Shown here: positions 43,357 through 55,201 of the stretch, one piece after another | Layout: each line of letters opens with the position of its first letter | How positions within the stretch are numbered: the stretch's first letter is position 1 | NCBI RefSeq assembly: GCF_037176765.1 | Contig: NC_090024.1 | Coordinates: 112,481,508 to 112,545,507, forward strand | Length of the DNA: 64,000 nucleotides | Origin: Anolis sagrei | Lineage: Eukaryota; Chordata; Lepidosauria; Squamata; Anolidae | Direction of reading: 5' to 3' | Position numbers and translations under genes: made by a program | The notes under the pieces: model-generated | The model's database searches: none | What the model was told of the DNA's origin: nothing | Seen by the model: the letters and a program-made list of their open reading frames with translations, nothing else

Positions 43357-44474
43357 TGTGCCTTAAAGAGCCAGACACAAGAATGTAATCAAAACAACAG
43401 TTTATTAAGTCAAAGTAAACAAGACTCAGAGACACTTACTTCAGTGCCTCTGGTCAAAACTCAAAGTTTGCAGCAATTTGCAGCTTGAAAAACGAACTTA
43501 GAAAATACACTGGATTAAACTGGCAAAAAATCCAGATTAAACAAGAGTTCTAGCAAAATGCACCAAAAACATACAGTTCAAAGATAAAGTCCAAACAAAA
43601 AGCCGTGAAGAGAAGCCGTCGTCCAAAAGCAGTCCAAAGTCGAAGAAGTCCCAGTTGAAGATACCAGAGTCCAGAAGGCAGCGTCGTCGTCAGAAACAGT
43701 CCAAGGTCAAGGAGAGGGGAAATCCACACTTACGAGAATCCAAGCCGGTCAGCACACGAAGCACACAGCAATCTGCAGTTCCAGGACCCAAGCCCAACAA
43801 GAGAAGTGGCAGCGACAGGACCCAAGGCACGAAACCAACACTTTGCCTACTGCCAAGTTCTATCACTCCAGTGCCTTCATTTATCCTACAACTCATCATC
43901 TGTTGATGAGTTGCCTTCCACCCCATCCTCATAGCTGTCAGCTGGCTTAGCTTCTACAGCTTCTTCGCCCATCCCTCCAACTCTTCCACCTTCTGTCAAG
44001 ACTTAGATCACTCCACAATTCCATGGTATCATCAGCTTGCCAATCCCCTCCAGAAAATCCCTCAAAGGTATCACTGGACATGGGCTGCGTACACACATTC
44101 CTGATCTCCTCAACTTGTGTCCAGTCCAGTGGTTCCTCTTCATCGTCACTACTCCCTGACCCATTACTTCCAGTAAAGCCCATGAAATCCTCTTCCTCAG
44201 TGGGAGCAGTAAGTATGTCCTCTTTCTTTGACGCTCCTCGTCTGACTCTTGCTCCTGAGTAGTCCCCTTCAAATCTCTACTCCCAACTCCTTCCTCCTCC
44301 TCACTCATTTCACTGCCAGAGAAACCTTAGAAGGATTCCTCATCTGTTGGTGACATAAGCATCTCCTGGATTCTCTTCCTTTGCTGCTCTTCCTCTAACA
44401 CCTGGGCACCTCGTTTTCCTCCTTTACTACTCCTACTATCAGTTGTAACGTTGCCAGCAGAGTCTAGTACAACA
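43357..44474 (-). mobile_element. Solo LTR, Gypsy/ERV-like (fossil), long, with acidic open frame
   Basis: 1118 bp, on the minus strand TGTTGTACTAGACTC...AAGGCACA, with a perfect 5 bp duplication CTATG (43352-43356, 44475-44479). The AATAAA equivalent lies near 43400. As in 16180-16864, the 5' half is acidic coding-like sequence (SEEEEGVGSRDLK, GSSDDEEEPLDW). Solo; related to, but clearly diverged from, 16180-16864. Confidence 0.88.
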
Positions 44475-44479
44475 CTATG

Positions 44480-46283
44480 TGTGTTGACATAGAACCAGAA
44501 AACCAGAATTAACACTTAATTGGGCTAAGGTTAGAAAAAATTCAATTTAGCTGCAGCAATTTGCAGGATGCTCATTAATGATTTAAGGTCACATCAATAA
44601 TTGTATGGTGTCATAGGAACAAGAATGCTATGTGTTCGTTGTAATTATTGTGTACCTCTCAACATGTTTCCTGGTATGTGTTTGAGGTTTGTCTGTGGAG
44701 GAATAATTAAATGGTTATTTTTCTGTTTCCAAAGAACAAGTGATTCATTCAATTTCTGTTTTTGAGAGTAATGCATTGGGTACTATTCCAAGATAATAGG
44801 AACATGTTTTAATATGAATGAACGGGGGACCACCAACATTTACTTGGAAGCTATAAAATCTCCATGACAGGACATGGGTGCAATTTCTTTTCATCAAATG
44901 CTCTTTATAAATTGTGTTCCTATTCATACCCTTTTAAAACAAAGATTCTCCCCTTTAAATGGTTGAATATCTTCTGTTTATCCCAAGCAGGGATATTGGA
45001 ACAAAGTAATTACATATCATCTTAACCAGAAGGTAAGTGTTTTGAAAAAGCAAATAGGAAAACATATTCTCTATAGATTCATTCTCTGGCATGCCTATAA
45101 CATTTTAAAGAGCAATGGATGGACCCAACGTATTTCTCCTTGTTTCGCATCTCTAGTTCCAGCCAAATCTGATGTGATAACAGCATGACCTAATTCAGGT
45201 CTTCTGAAATCCCTGGAAAGAAAAGGAGAGATTTAATGCATATTAGGGCAGAGAAAGGGGAAGTGTTCACTCCTTCCTCTTGATCTTCTGAGCTGTGTTT
45301 CTTCTGAGGATAATTACTTCTAGATCCAGGGGGGAAATACATACAGAAAGAAGAGCTATAGGAAGGAAAACTTAAGTGGGCACAAAGGTCTGCAGCTCCA
45401 CCACATCCTGCCTGTATTTCAAATTGGTCTTACCTTCAATTTATAGGATTTTACAGTACAGGTGACAGTTTTGGAAAATGGAAATCTCCATAACCTTTTG
45501 GAAAATGGATATTCATAACCCTTGGAATATCCTTGTTAGAAATCCTAACCTTTTGTAAAATATGATCTTCCAGAGAATAGTAAAAAAAATGCTTGAGGCA
45601 ACCTTCTCCATTCTCTAAATATCCATTCACTAGTTCATGCAAGGCAATTAGGTTTCTCGGCTGTTAGACTGATATACCTAAACATCTCTTTGAACTGTTA
45701 GGAACAAAGATATGCCAATGCACAAAAAGCAGCAGAGTTTCAGAAGTGTTATTTCAGTTTCCCAAAAACATCTACTCTCCCTTAAAACATCTTGGTTTAA
45801 ATCATGCTCTCAAGAGACGAAAAAAAAAGTAGTCTTTGTTAAAATAACATAGCTGTCTTACTCACAAACTTCATGTATTCAACATACAGGTACATTGTAT
45901 ATCAATCCAGTTACAGATAAGATTTGAAGTAGTTTTTCTGTGTAGATAACACAGGGCATCTTTCTTATAATCAACAGTCCAACGTCTAAAGCATCTCTCT
46001 GGTCTGAGAGTCTAATAGAATCTCTGTCTAGTCTGAAAATTCAATGGAGTCTGAGAACTAAAATAAAATCTGAGCCCTGAACAATCCCAGATCTGATAGA
46101 GTCTTTACAATCTGAGAGTCTAATGGCATCTCTAAAGCATGCTGTTTCTACAAACTTTTATAAATGGAGTCAGAATCTGAACAGTCCCAGATCTGGTCAT
46201 GTGGTCTGCAGCCACTTCCACAACATAGAGTTAAGGAAAACTGCATACCAATACATACATCTGCAGGTTGCTGTTTACCTTCG
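44480..46283. other. Intergenic, no recognised feature
   Basis: About 1.8 kb of AT-rich DNA. A mild internal repetition of TCTGAGAGTCTAATGG-type phrases (46000-46130) is the only structure seen. Confidence 0.45.
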
Positions 46284-46704
46284 TGTTACAACTCGGCTTG
46301 GATACTCGTGAGTGCGGATTCCCCCTTTCCTTGACTTCTGACTGCTTTTGATGACGACGCTGCTTCTTGGACTTTGGAACCTCGCAACTTTGGACTCGGC
46401 TTTCTTAGACTACGGACTTCATTTGACCACAGCTCTTTCTTCATGGCTCTTTGTTTGATTGTCCTTCACTTGCTTTGTGATTTTGCGGGATTTTTCAAGT
46501 ACTCGAGTTTAATCCGGATCTTTTTCCTGGATAATACAGATTATTGCTTTAGTTTACTTTTCAAGCTAAAAGTACTGCTACTTTTGAGTTTTGGACCAGA
46601 GACACTGAAGCAAGTGTCTCTGAGTTTCTTTTGCTTTGTATTAATAAACTATTCTTTTGGACATACTCCTGAGTCTGGCTCTTTAAGGCAACTGGGTTAC
46701 GACA
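46284..46704 (+). mobile_element. LTR, Gypsy/ERV-like (fossil), probably solo
   Basis: TGTTACAACTCGGC...GGGTTACGACA. The 3' third shares the R/U5 phrases of 43357-44474 (TTAATAAACTATT, GAGTCTGGCTCTTTAAGGCA). I found no clean target duplication, so the left boundary is uncertain. Confidence 0.65.
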
Positions 46705-46792
46705 GTTACTATTTCCAACAGATATTGTGCATTTGCAGGTTTAATTTTTGCAGTTTTGATTATTAATGAATGTGACGAATATGCCCTCTCTA

Positions 46793-46922
46793 GGGCCCCT
46801 TCTATACTGCCATAAAAGTCAGATTATCAAAGCAGATAGTCCACATTAGTCTACACTACCATATAATCCAGTTGAAAGCAGATAATTTGGATTTTATATG
46901 GCAATGTAGAAGGGGCCTGAGA
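46793..46922. mobile_element. Foldback element, family A, shortened
   Basis: GGGCCCCTTCTATACTGCC to GGCAATGTAGAAGGGGCC; the central segment is partly missing. Confidence 0.78.
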
Positions 46923-47917
46923 TATATCTGGATTCAAATAAAATGACAGGGAAAGCTTCATTTGCTGACTATTATTATCTAGGAAATTATGAATGAATTT
47001 TGAAAATGAATAGAAATGGGAACCTGCAGGTGGCCTTGTATGTCCTGCAGGCAAATATACGGTAGTGTTTAGATTGCCATTCTAGCAGCTGATTCGTTGA
47101 CCTCCAGGCATATATTTTCTCTTTCGGATGCAATCACTGGAAGAATTTTCACATATAAAAATAAAACCCAGACAAAGCCACATTAACCTAGAGGTCGGTT
47201 CCACTTGAGTTGTTTTGACTTGTGAGTCAATTCTTATTGTTTCATTGGCTACAGTTAGTTAAAAAGAACATGCTTTGACAGTGGGAGGGAAATTGCAAAG
47301 AAAAATATCCTACTGTAATAAATAATCAACCACATCAGCAATTCCTCTTCCATTGCATAAACTCAAGTCTAAAAATAATACAAATAAGGAAGAACACATA
47401 TCTGACCTAGTATTTTTCATGCAGGATGTGTGGAAAAACTAGGAATTCTCAAATAACCTATATCTGAATGTCGGTCTCTCCAATCAAATGGTTTGGAAGG
47501 CCATGATTTACAATCCCTTGAAATTATACTGGTCTCCTTGCCTCCTTCTTGATTTCACAGTAATAAAACCATTCCTTTTCAAAGGGGCAATATATGGAAA
47601 TCCTTTATCAAATAATTCACAATTGTGCTTCAAAAGACGCATTTTAAACTGTGACTACTGAAATGTACTGAACCACTGATTTATGAAATTAACTACATTT
47701 CCAGATTAATGTCCAGTCTCTATCAAGGGAATATAGAGCCAACTCAGCCGTACAAGGTATCTGTACATGTCCAGTTCAAGTTATTATCTTCTGGAAGTTT
47801 GAACTCACTTACTCTGCAATTCTAGAAGACATAACTCTGAGGGATGCTTGGAGATGCAGTCCAATATTTGGGAAGGTTGCAAAGCCCTACCCTTGGCCTA
47901 AATCCAATTGTAATCTC
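46923..47917. other. Intergenic, no recognised feature
   Basis: AT-rich; no repeats or credible frames recognised. Confidence 0.45.
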
Positions 47918-47995
47918 AGGCCCCTTCTACACAGCCATTTTACATCCAAATTATCTGCTTTGAACTGGATTATATTCATCTGCATATAATCAATT
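47918..47995. mobile_element. Foldback element, family A, left half
   Basis: GGCCCCTTCTACACAGCC to TTATATTCATCTGCATAT; cut off where the next LINE begins. Confidence 0.65.
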
Positions 47996-49195
47996 TAAGG
48001 TGGAATCAGTTGACCCATTTAAGGTGGAATCAGGTGTTAAACAGGGATGTGCTATTGCCGCAACTTTATTCTCCATCTTCATTGTTATGATACTTCATCT
48101 TGTTGATGAGAAGCTTCCCACCGGAGTGGAAATCATCTATCGGACAGATGGCAAGCTATTTAACCTCAGCAGACTGAAAGCCAAAACCAAGGTTACAACA
48201 ACATCTGTTATAAAACTCCAATATGCTGATGACAACATTGTCTGTGCGCATTCAGAAGGTCTACAACCACTCTAAACACCTTTGCAGAAGCATACAAGAA
48301 GCTTGGCCTGTCATTAAACATAGTGAAAAACCAAAGTGCTCTTCCAGCAGTCACCAGCCAATCCCTTTCCAATGCCAGAAATACAGCTTAATGGTGTAAC
48401 ATTAGAAAATGTTGATCATTTCTGCTACCTTGGCAGCCACCTCTCCCCAAAAGTCAACATACAACACCGCCTGAGCTCTGCGAGTGCAGCTTTTTTCTGA
48501 ATGAAGCAGAGAGTGTTTGAGGACCTGGACATCCATAGGGATACCAAGGTGCTTATTTATAAAGCTATTGTCCTCCCAACCCTGCTATACACCTGAGAGA
48601 ATTGGACTGTCTACAGACATCACATGCAACTCCTGGAACGATTCCATCAGCGCTGCCTCTGGAAAATCTTACAAATCTCTTGATAAGACAAGCAGACAAA
48701 TGTCAGTGTGCTGGAAGAAGCAAAGACCACCAGTATTGAAGCAATGGTCCTCCGTCATCAACTCTGCTGGACCAGCCATATTGTCCGGATGCCCAACCAC
48801 CGTCTCCCAAAGCAGTTACTCTATTCCGAACTCAAGAACGGAAAATGGAATGTTGGTGGACAGGAAAAGAGATTTAAAGATGGGCTCAAAGCCAACCTTA
48901 AAAACTCTGGCATAGACACTGAGAACTGGGAAGCCCTGGCCTTTGAGTGCTCCTGCTGGAGGTCAGCTGTGACCAGCAGTGCTGCAGAATTTGAAGAGGC
49001 ATGAATGGAGGGCGAAAGAGAGAAATGTGCCAAGAGGAAGGCGCGTCAAGCCAACCCCAACGGAGACCGCCTTCCACCTGGAAACCAATGCCCTCACTGT
49101 GGGAGAAGATGCAGATCAAGAATAGGGCTCCGCAGTCACCTATGGACCCACCAGCACACTGATCCTGGAAGACTATCCTACTCGGACAACGAGGG
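47996..49195 (+). mobile_element. LINE, Ingi/Vingi-like, C-terminal half, decayed
   Basis: Reverse-transcriptase pieces: VKQGCAIAATLFSIFI, IYRTDGKLFNLSRLKAKTKV, KLQYADDNIV (the YADD box), then across stops and frame changes MVLRHQLCWTSHIVRMPNHR, KRFKDGLKANLKNSG and a terminal finger CPHCGRRCRSRIGLRSHLWT. A short segment near 47998-48030 is duplicated. Clade name tentative. Confidence 0.78.
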
Positions 49196-49199
49196 ATCA

Positions 49200-49530
49200 C
49201 CAAATTTGGACAGCATACACCTAGCAACCCAATGTATGTCCTTCACTCAAAAGATTTTGATTTTTTCATTTGGGAGTTGTAGTTGCTGGGATTTATAGTT
49301 CACCTATGATCAAAGAGCATTCTGAACTCCACCAACGATGGAATTGGGCCAAACGTGGCACACAGGACTCCCACGACCAACAGAAAACACTAGAAGGGTT
49401 TTGTGGACATTGACCTTGAGTTTGGGAGTTGTAGTTCACCTACATCCAGGCAGCACTGTGGACCTAAACAATGATGGATCTGGACCAAACTTGACACGAA
49501 TATGAAATTTATGGGGTCAGCATAAGTCAA
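49200..49530 (-). repeat. CTAG-type element fragment
   Basis: Minus-strand homology to the 3' part of the elements at 53948 and 56834 (GTCCTTCACTCAAAA complement, then the shared GGGAGTTGTAGTTGCTGGG body). Ends are not preserved. Confidence 0.6.
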
Positions 49531-49559
49531 CAGCAACCCTAAGGCACATACAAATTCAA

Positions 49560-50064
49560 AGCACAAAAATGGTGGGTGTGGAGCTTTTTTTATAATCATC
49601 TGTGAATTTTGCTATATGCTTTCTTTTACAAATTAGTTTTCTTTTTCACAGCATTGTGCAGGATTAAAACTTTTGTAATACTTTATTTCTTCAATTGTAA
49701 GACACACTCCCTCCGCCTTAAATACACATATCTAAAAACAGGCTGCATCTTAGAATCACAGGTTCTTTATTATATACTACAGGAACAAAACTTTTTTCTG
49801 GTTGTGGTACTGAAATTAGTCTGTGTTTTACAATCGATGGCATCTTAAAATCAATAAAATATGGTTAATGAATAACAAAAGCAGTATAAATCATTTGACA
49901 GAACATTAAAAACTGAGGTTGGTATTTTTACTCAACACTGGAAAGAAAGCCAAGTAGGTACCAGTCAAACCTCTCAGGAGAGAACATTTCATAGACAGAC
50001 GGAGCCTCTCTAGCATTGATGCAAGCCACGAGGAGAAAGAGGGCTGTCATGTTTTCATTCAATG
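49560..50064. other. Intergenic, no recognised feature
   Basis: Unremarkable AT-rich DNA left of the mariner relic. Confidence 0.45.
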
Positions 50065-50066
50065 TA

Positions 50067-50348
50067 TGGGGGGTATTTTTTAAGTAAGGTCCGTTTTGTT
50101 GTAGACACTAGTAGTTCGCGCGCCCTTCTTTGATTACAGACGATTTGGTGGCTTCAGTTGAAGCGAGGATTCATGAAGAGGGTATTTTAAAATTGGTTCA
50201 GAGGTATGGTAAGTGTTTGAACAAACTTGGCAACTATGTCGAAAAATAGAGTGAAGTATGTACTTTCTGAAAATACATTTACTTTTTTGGAATAAACTTT
50301 GGTTGTGTACTTATGTTCAAATGGACCTTACTTAAAAAATACCCCTCG
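50067..50348 (+). mobile_element. Mariner relic, 282 bp, internally deleted
   Basis: The inverted ends share GGTATTTTTTAAGTAAGG and complement over about 26 bases with two mismatches, flanked by TA on both sides (50065-50066, 50349-50350). A remnant near the 3' end reads LVQRYGKCLNKLGNYVEK then stop, the characteristic mariner transposase C-terminus. Most of the gene is deleted. Confidence 0.85.
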
Positions 50349-50350
50349 TA

Positions 50351-50724
50351 TTTGTGTGTTTAATTAGTTCATAGTTTATGAAACAAGTCAGGGACAAGGG
50401 TTGTTTTGCTGACCAGTTCTCCTTAGAATTTTGTCATTTCAAATAATTAACTAGTCAGCCCAGGTCGTTACCTGGACTTTAGTCTCTTTAAGAGAATTGA
50501 TCCATCTCTTGTCAAAAAGGTTGCAGAACTGTGGGCAGAAAATTTGAGTACTGGCATAGCTAAGGATGCAGCTCACTGGCTTCAAATTACAAGAATTTCA
50601 TCCTTGCTACCTGGAGCATTAAGTGTTTAACCTTGCAACAGATTCATTTTTTTTTTAAAAAATGGTAACCTTTATTAGGAGACTGACTTTGACTCCTTTC
50701 AGTACATCCATAGCCTTTTGCTAT

Positions 50725-50732
<8 letters not shown>
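50351..50732. other. Intergenic, no recognised feature
   Basis: Between the mariner relic and the TTTC microsatellite/L2 tail; nothing recognised. Confidence 0.4.
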
Positions 50733-50755
<23 letters not shown>

Positions 50756-51510
50756 AATATTTATAGCCCACCTTTCTCAGCCATACGGCGACTCAAGACA
50801 GGTTACAGATTGGCACAATGTGATGTCAAGCATTCATAAAAGTGCCACTAAAAACAATCAACATTACAATATAAAACATAAATAAAAACTGTTAAAGCAT
50901 ATAATCATCGGTGTCATCTTGTTAAAAACGTTATCCAGTAGCATCGTCTGGCCATTCCATGTTCATCATTCATAGTTCCATGTTATCTATTCTGCTGCAT
51001 TCTCAAAAGCTTGCTCAAAGAGCCAGGTCTTTACTTTTTTCGGAAAGTCAGGAGGGAGAGGGCCAATCTAATATCCCTGGGGAGGGAGTTCCATAGCCGG
51101 GGGGTCACCACTGAGAAGGCCCTGTCCTTCGTCTCTGCCAATCGCACTTGCAAGGCAGGTGGGATCGAGAGCAGGGCCTCCCCAGACAATCTTAAGCTCC
51201 TAGATGGTTCATAGGAGGAGATACGTTCGGACAGGTAAGCTGGGCCGGAATTGTTTAGGGCTTTATAGGTTAAAGCCAGCACTTTGAATTGTGCTCGGTA
51301 GCAAATTGGCAGCCAATGGAGCTGATGCAACAGAGGAGTAGTGTGTTCACTGAGCACTGCTCCTGTTAGTAACCTGGCTGCCGCCCTTTGGACCATTTGA
51401 AGCTTCCGAACAGTCATCAAAGGCAATCCCATGTAGAGCATGTTGCAGTAATCTATTTGGGATGTAACAAGAGCATGGACCACCATGACCAAGTCATACT
51501 TCCCAAGGTA
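50733..51510 (-). mobile_element. L2-like LINE 3' part with (CTTT)n tail
   Basis: Minus strand: [60 protein letters not shown] and TFRKK. The left end carries CTTT repeats at 50728-50755 instead of TAAA. Confidence 0.88.
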
Positions 51511-51596
51511 TTCTTTATGAGTATTGGATTCAATTTGCATGTGCTCAAAATAAAGAACTATTGCTTAAATAATGATTTTTCTTTCTTGGCTTAAAG

Positions 51597-51692
51597 GCAC
51601 CAGATCCTGTCTGATCTTGGAAATAAGCCAGATCAGTTCTGACTGGAATTTGGATGGGAGACCATCAACAAATTCTAGGTGCTGTAAGTGAT
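51597..51692 (+). pseudogene. 5S rRNA-derived sequence (pseudogene or 5S SINE head)
   Basis: CCAGATCCTGTCTGATCTTG, a degraded GGAAGCTAAGC region, TTGGATGGGAGACC and GGTGCTGTAAG follow the order of 5S rRNA from about position 25 to its 3' end. The C box TTGGATGGGAGACC is exact. Diverged elsewhere, so not a functional 5S gene. Confidence 0.85.
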
Positions 51693-51699
51693 ATCCCAG

Positions 51700-51852
51700 G
51701 ACCCTTCCACACAGCCATGTAACCAAGAATATCAAGGCAGAAAATCCCACAATATCTGCTTTGAACGGGGTTATCTGAATCCACACTCAGATAATGTGGG
51801 ATTTTCTGCCTTGATATTCTGGGATATTGGGCTGTGTAGAAGGGCCGGCTGT
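51700..51852. mobile_element. Foldback element, family B (well preserved)
   Basis: GGACCCTTCCACACAGCC to GGGCTGTGTAGAAGGGCC. The arms pair over about 65 bases around ATCTGAATCCACACTCAGAT. Confidence 0.9.
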
Positions 51853-51854
51853 GT

Positions 51855-53037
51855 AGAAGGGCATCTCCCCTTATGAACAATCTAGGACAGTGTTTCTCAA
51901 CCTTCCTCATGTTGTGACCCCTGAATACAGTTTCTTATGTTGTGGTGACCCCCAACCATAAAATTATTTTTGTTACTACTTCATAACTGTAATTTTGCTG
52001 CTGTTATGAATCATAATGTAAATATCTGATATGCAGGATGTATTTTCATTTACTGCATCAAATTTGGCACAAATATCCTATATCCCCAAATTTGAATACT
52101 GGTGGCCTTGGGGGGATTCATTTGGGAGTTGTAGTTGCTGGGTTTTATAGTTGACCTACAATCAAAAAGCATTCTGAACTCCACCAATGATGGAATTGAA
52201 CCAGTCTTGGAACACACAACTCCCATGACCAACAAAAAATACTGGAAGGGTTGATGGGCGTTGATCTTGAGTTTGGGAGTTGTAGTTCACCTACATCCAG
52301 AGAGTAATGTGGGCTCAGACAATGATGATCTGGAACAAACTTGGCATGAATACTCAATATGTCCAAATGTGAACACTGGTGGAGTTTCAAGAAAATAGAC
52401 CCTGACAGTTGGGAGTTGTAGTTGCTGGGATTTATAGTTCACTGACAATCAAAGAGCATTCTGAACACCTCCAACAATAGAATTGGGCCAAACTTCTCAC
52501 ACACAACCCCCAGAACCAACACAAAATATTATTTTTTCTGATGGTCTTTGGCGACCCCTCTGACCCCCCCTCATGACCCCCCCAGGGGTCCCGACCTCCA
52601 GGTTGAGAAACGCTGATCTAGGACCTTAAGATCATCTGGGGAGACCCTGCTCTCGTTACTGCCTTCGTCACAAGTACGTTTGGCGGAGATGAGAGACAGA
52701 GCCTTCTCAGTGGTGGCCCCTCCCTATAGATTTTAGATCGGTCACCTCTCTTTTAACATTCCAGAAAAAGTCAAGACGTGGCTTTTTGAACAAGTGTTTC
52801 CAAATGCAGAGTAACTGCCCTAGGAAAATGGAATGACGACAATGAGACCGGACAACATTTTTAACAAGGAGACACTATGAATTTATATTTATTGATTTGT
52901 TTAGTTTTTATTATATGTTATGTTTTTAATTATATTTATGATATTGTAAACATTGAATTTTACCCTGTTAAGTGCCTTGAGTTGCCTACGGGCTGAGAAA
53001 GGCGGTATACAAATACAGTAAGTAAATAAATAAAGTG
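51855..53037 (+). mobile_element. L2-like LINE 3' part split by hAT-type element
   Basis: ATCTCCCCTTATGAACAATC before the insertion joins to TAAGATCATCTGGGGAGACC after it. The 3' UTR ends GAGTTGCCTACGGGCTGAG and (TAAA)n. Confidence 0.88.
51888..52615. mobile_element. hAT-type non-autonomous element
   Basis: CAGTGTTTCTCAACC to GGTTGAGAAACGCTG, with a perfect 8 bp duplication ATCTAGGA (51880-51887, 52616-52623). Body as in 3271 and in the same orientation, without the minisatellite. Confidence 0.93.
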
Positions 53038-53346
53038 CAATAAGAGGTAGGGGCTCTGAACACAATTGCTGGCCCATGTTCAGAGTTCCCTCCTTTCAGG
53101 ACATTTCTGCCTCTTTTCAACCCTGGAACATGTTATGAGCTCCAAGGCACTCTTAGCACTTTCCTCCAACACCACAGTTCAAAAGCCTTGACTAGTACAA
53201 AACTTCAAAAACACAAAGAAATTGCTGTAAATCAATTTTGACAGGCTACAGCTCACTGATTAATTTTCTCTGTGAAAATTTGGTTCATATAATGCTTCCA
53301 TAGCAAATAAAGCCCATGTTTCTATAAAGAGGTAGAAATGTCTGTG

Positions 53347-53575
53347 GGCCCTTCCACACAGCCATATAATCCAGAATATCAAGGCAGAAAATCCCACAAT
53401 ATTTGCTTTGAACTTTTCTCAGTGCAAGCAAAAGCCACTCCTTCCTTGGATTTGTCCTACACTGCCCTATAAAATCTGGATTATCTGCTTTGAACTGGAT
53501 TATATGGCAGTGTAGACTCATATAATCCAGTTCAAAGCTGATAATGTGGATTATCTGTTTTGATATGGCCCTAGT
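53347..53575. mobile_element. Foldback remnants (family B left arm, then family A)
   Basis: GGGCCCTTCCACACAGCC to TTTGCTTTGAAC (53347-53415) is half of a B unit. TCCTACACTGCCCTATAAAA to TTTTGATATGGCCC (53455-53570) is a near-complete A unit. Confidence 0.75.
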
Positions 53576-53639
53576 CGCCATGTGGATAGTTTAGTTCTTA
53601 TGAAACAGAGCCTACAGTAGTATTCCTTGGCAGTCTGCC

Positions 53640-53905
53640 ATCAAAGCACTAACTTGCAAGATCAGACAGGCTCTTTGGGGTGTTTAGGCAGGCTATTTGA
53701 TGAAGAAATGTAAAATAATACAAGTACCAACCAGACCTGACCTTGTTTGGCTTCCGAAATCAGATGGGATCTGGTACCTTTAGGATATTCAAGCAGACTA
53801 CTTTATGAAGACATATCATATAATACCAGCACTAACTAGAACTGATTCTGCTTAGCTTTCAATATTAGATGGGATCTGTTGGCTTTAGGGTGTTTCAGCA
53901 TTTTA
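53640..53905 (-). repeat. 5S rRNA-derived tandem array, left block
   Basis: About three units of 104-105 bp. Each contains, on the plus strand, the antisense of 5S: CTAACTAGAACTGATTCTGC, TTAGCTTTC and GATGGGATCTG. On the minus strand this is CAGATCCCATCTGATCTTGG and AAGCTAAGCAGGGTCAG, 5S positions of about 30-70 including the A box. A 5S-unrelated linker of about 40 bases separates the units. Confidence 0.82.
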
Positions 53906-55201
53906 AATGTTGTGATTTTATGTGCTGTGTTCTGTTTATATTGATGTACTAGCTGTCCCCTGCCACGCGTTGCTGTGGCCCAGTCTGGTGATCTGGAAAA
54001 TAAAGTAATGAGAAAGTGTTGGTTTCTAATATATGTAATTCCTTTAGGCTTGTGAGTAAACAGTATGTCTTGTTGTTTCTTTGTCAGTGTTGATGTGGAG
54101 AGTGTCTGGTTTGCCTACTCTGGAATATGCAACATATCATAGTCCTTCTTTAAGGGTCTCTTTCAAATCTATGATACTATATCTGTGTGTGAGAGAATCA
54201 TATCTATCTATCTATTTTATGACTGGATGGCTCTTTGTCAGAAGGGCTCTGATTACATTTTCTTGCCTTGGTGAAGAGAGTTGGACTGGAGGGCCTTAAG
54301 TATTTTCTGTTGGTCATAGGGGTTCTGTATGGGAAGTTTGCCCCGTTTCTGTGGTTTGTGGGCTTCAGAATGCTCTTTAATTGTAGTGAACTATAAATCC
54401 CAGTAACTACAAATCCCAAATGTCAAAGTCTATTTCCTCCAAACTCCATCTGTGTTCATATTTAGGCATATGGAATTTTTGTGTCAAGTTTGGTCCAGAT
54501 CCATCATTGTTTGAGTCCACAGTGCTCTCTGAATGTAGGTGAACTACAACTCCCAAACTCAAGGTCAATGCCCACCAAACCCTTCCAGTGTGTTCTGTTG
54601 GTCATGGAAGTCCTGTAGGTTATGTTTGGTTTAATTCCATCATTGGTGGAGTTCAGAATGCCCTTTGATTGTAGGTAAACTATAAATCCCAGCAACTATA
54701 ACTCCCAAATGTCAAGGTCTATTTTCCCCAAACTCAATCTATGTTCATATTTGGGCGTATTGAGTGCTTGTACCAAGGGTGGTCCAGCTCCATCATTATT
54801 TGAGTCCACAGTGCTCTCTGGATGTGGGTGAACTACAATTCCCAAACTCAAGGTCAATGCCCACCAAACCCTTCCAGTTTTTTCTGTTGGTCATGGGAGC
54901 CCTGTGTGCTACGTTTGGCCCAATCCCATCATTGGTGGAGTTCAGAATGCTGTTTGATTGTAGGTAAACTATAAATCCCAGCAACAACAATTCCCAAATG
55001 ACAAAATCAATTTTTTGAGTGGAGGACATAGATTTGGTTGTTAGGTGTCTTGTGTCCAAATTTGGTGTCAATTCCCCCAGTTTTTGTGTTTTGATGGTAT
55101 CACAAATGAACATTACATTTTTATTTATATAGATTGTATTGCTGGGCTTGGCCTCATGTAAGCTGCCCCAAGTCCCCTTGGGGAGATGGTGGCAAGGTAT
55201 A

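Noticed and set aside
48000-49000. Host gene with a C2H2 zinc finger
   Set aside because: The finger follows reverse-transcriptase remnants (KLQYADDN) and is the normal C-terminus of this LINE type.
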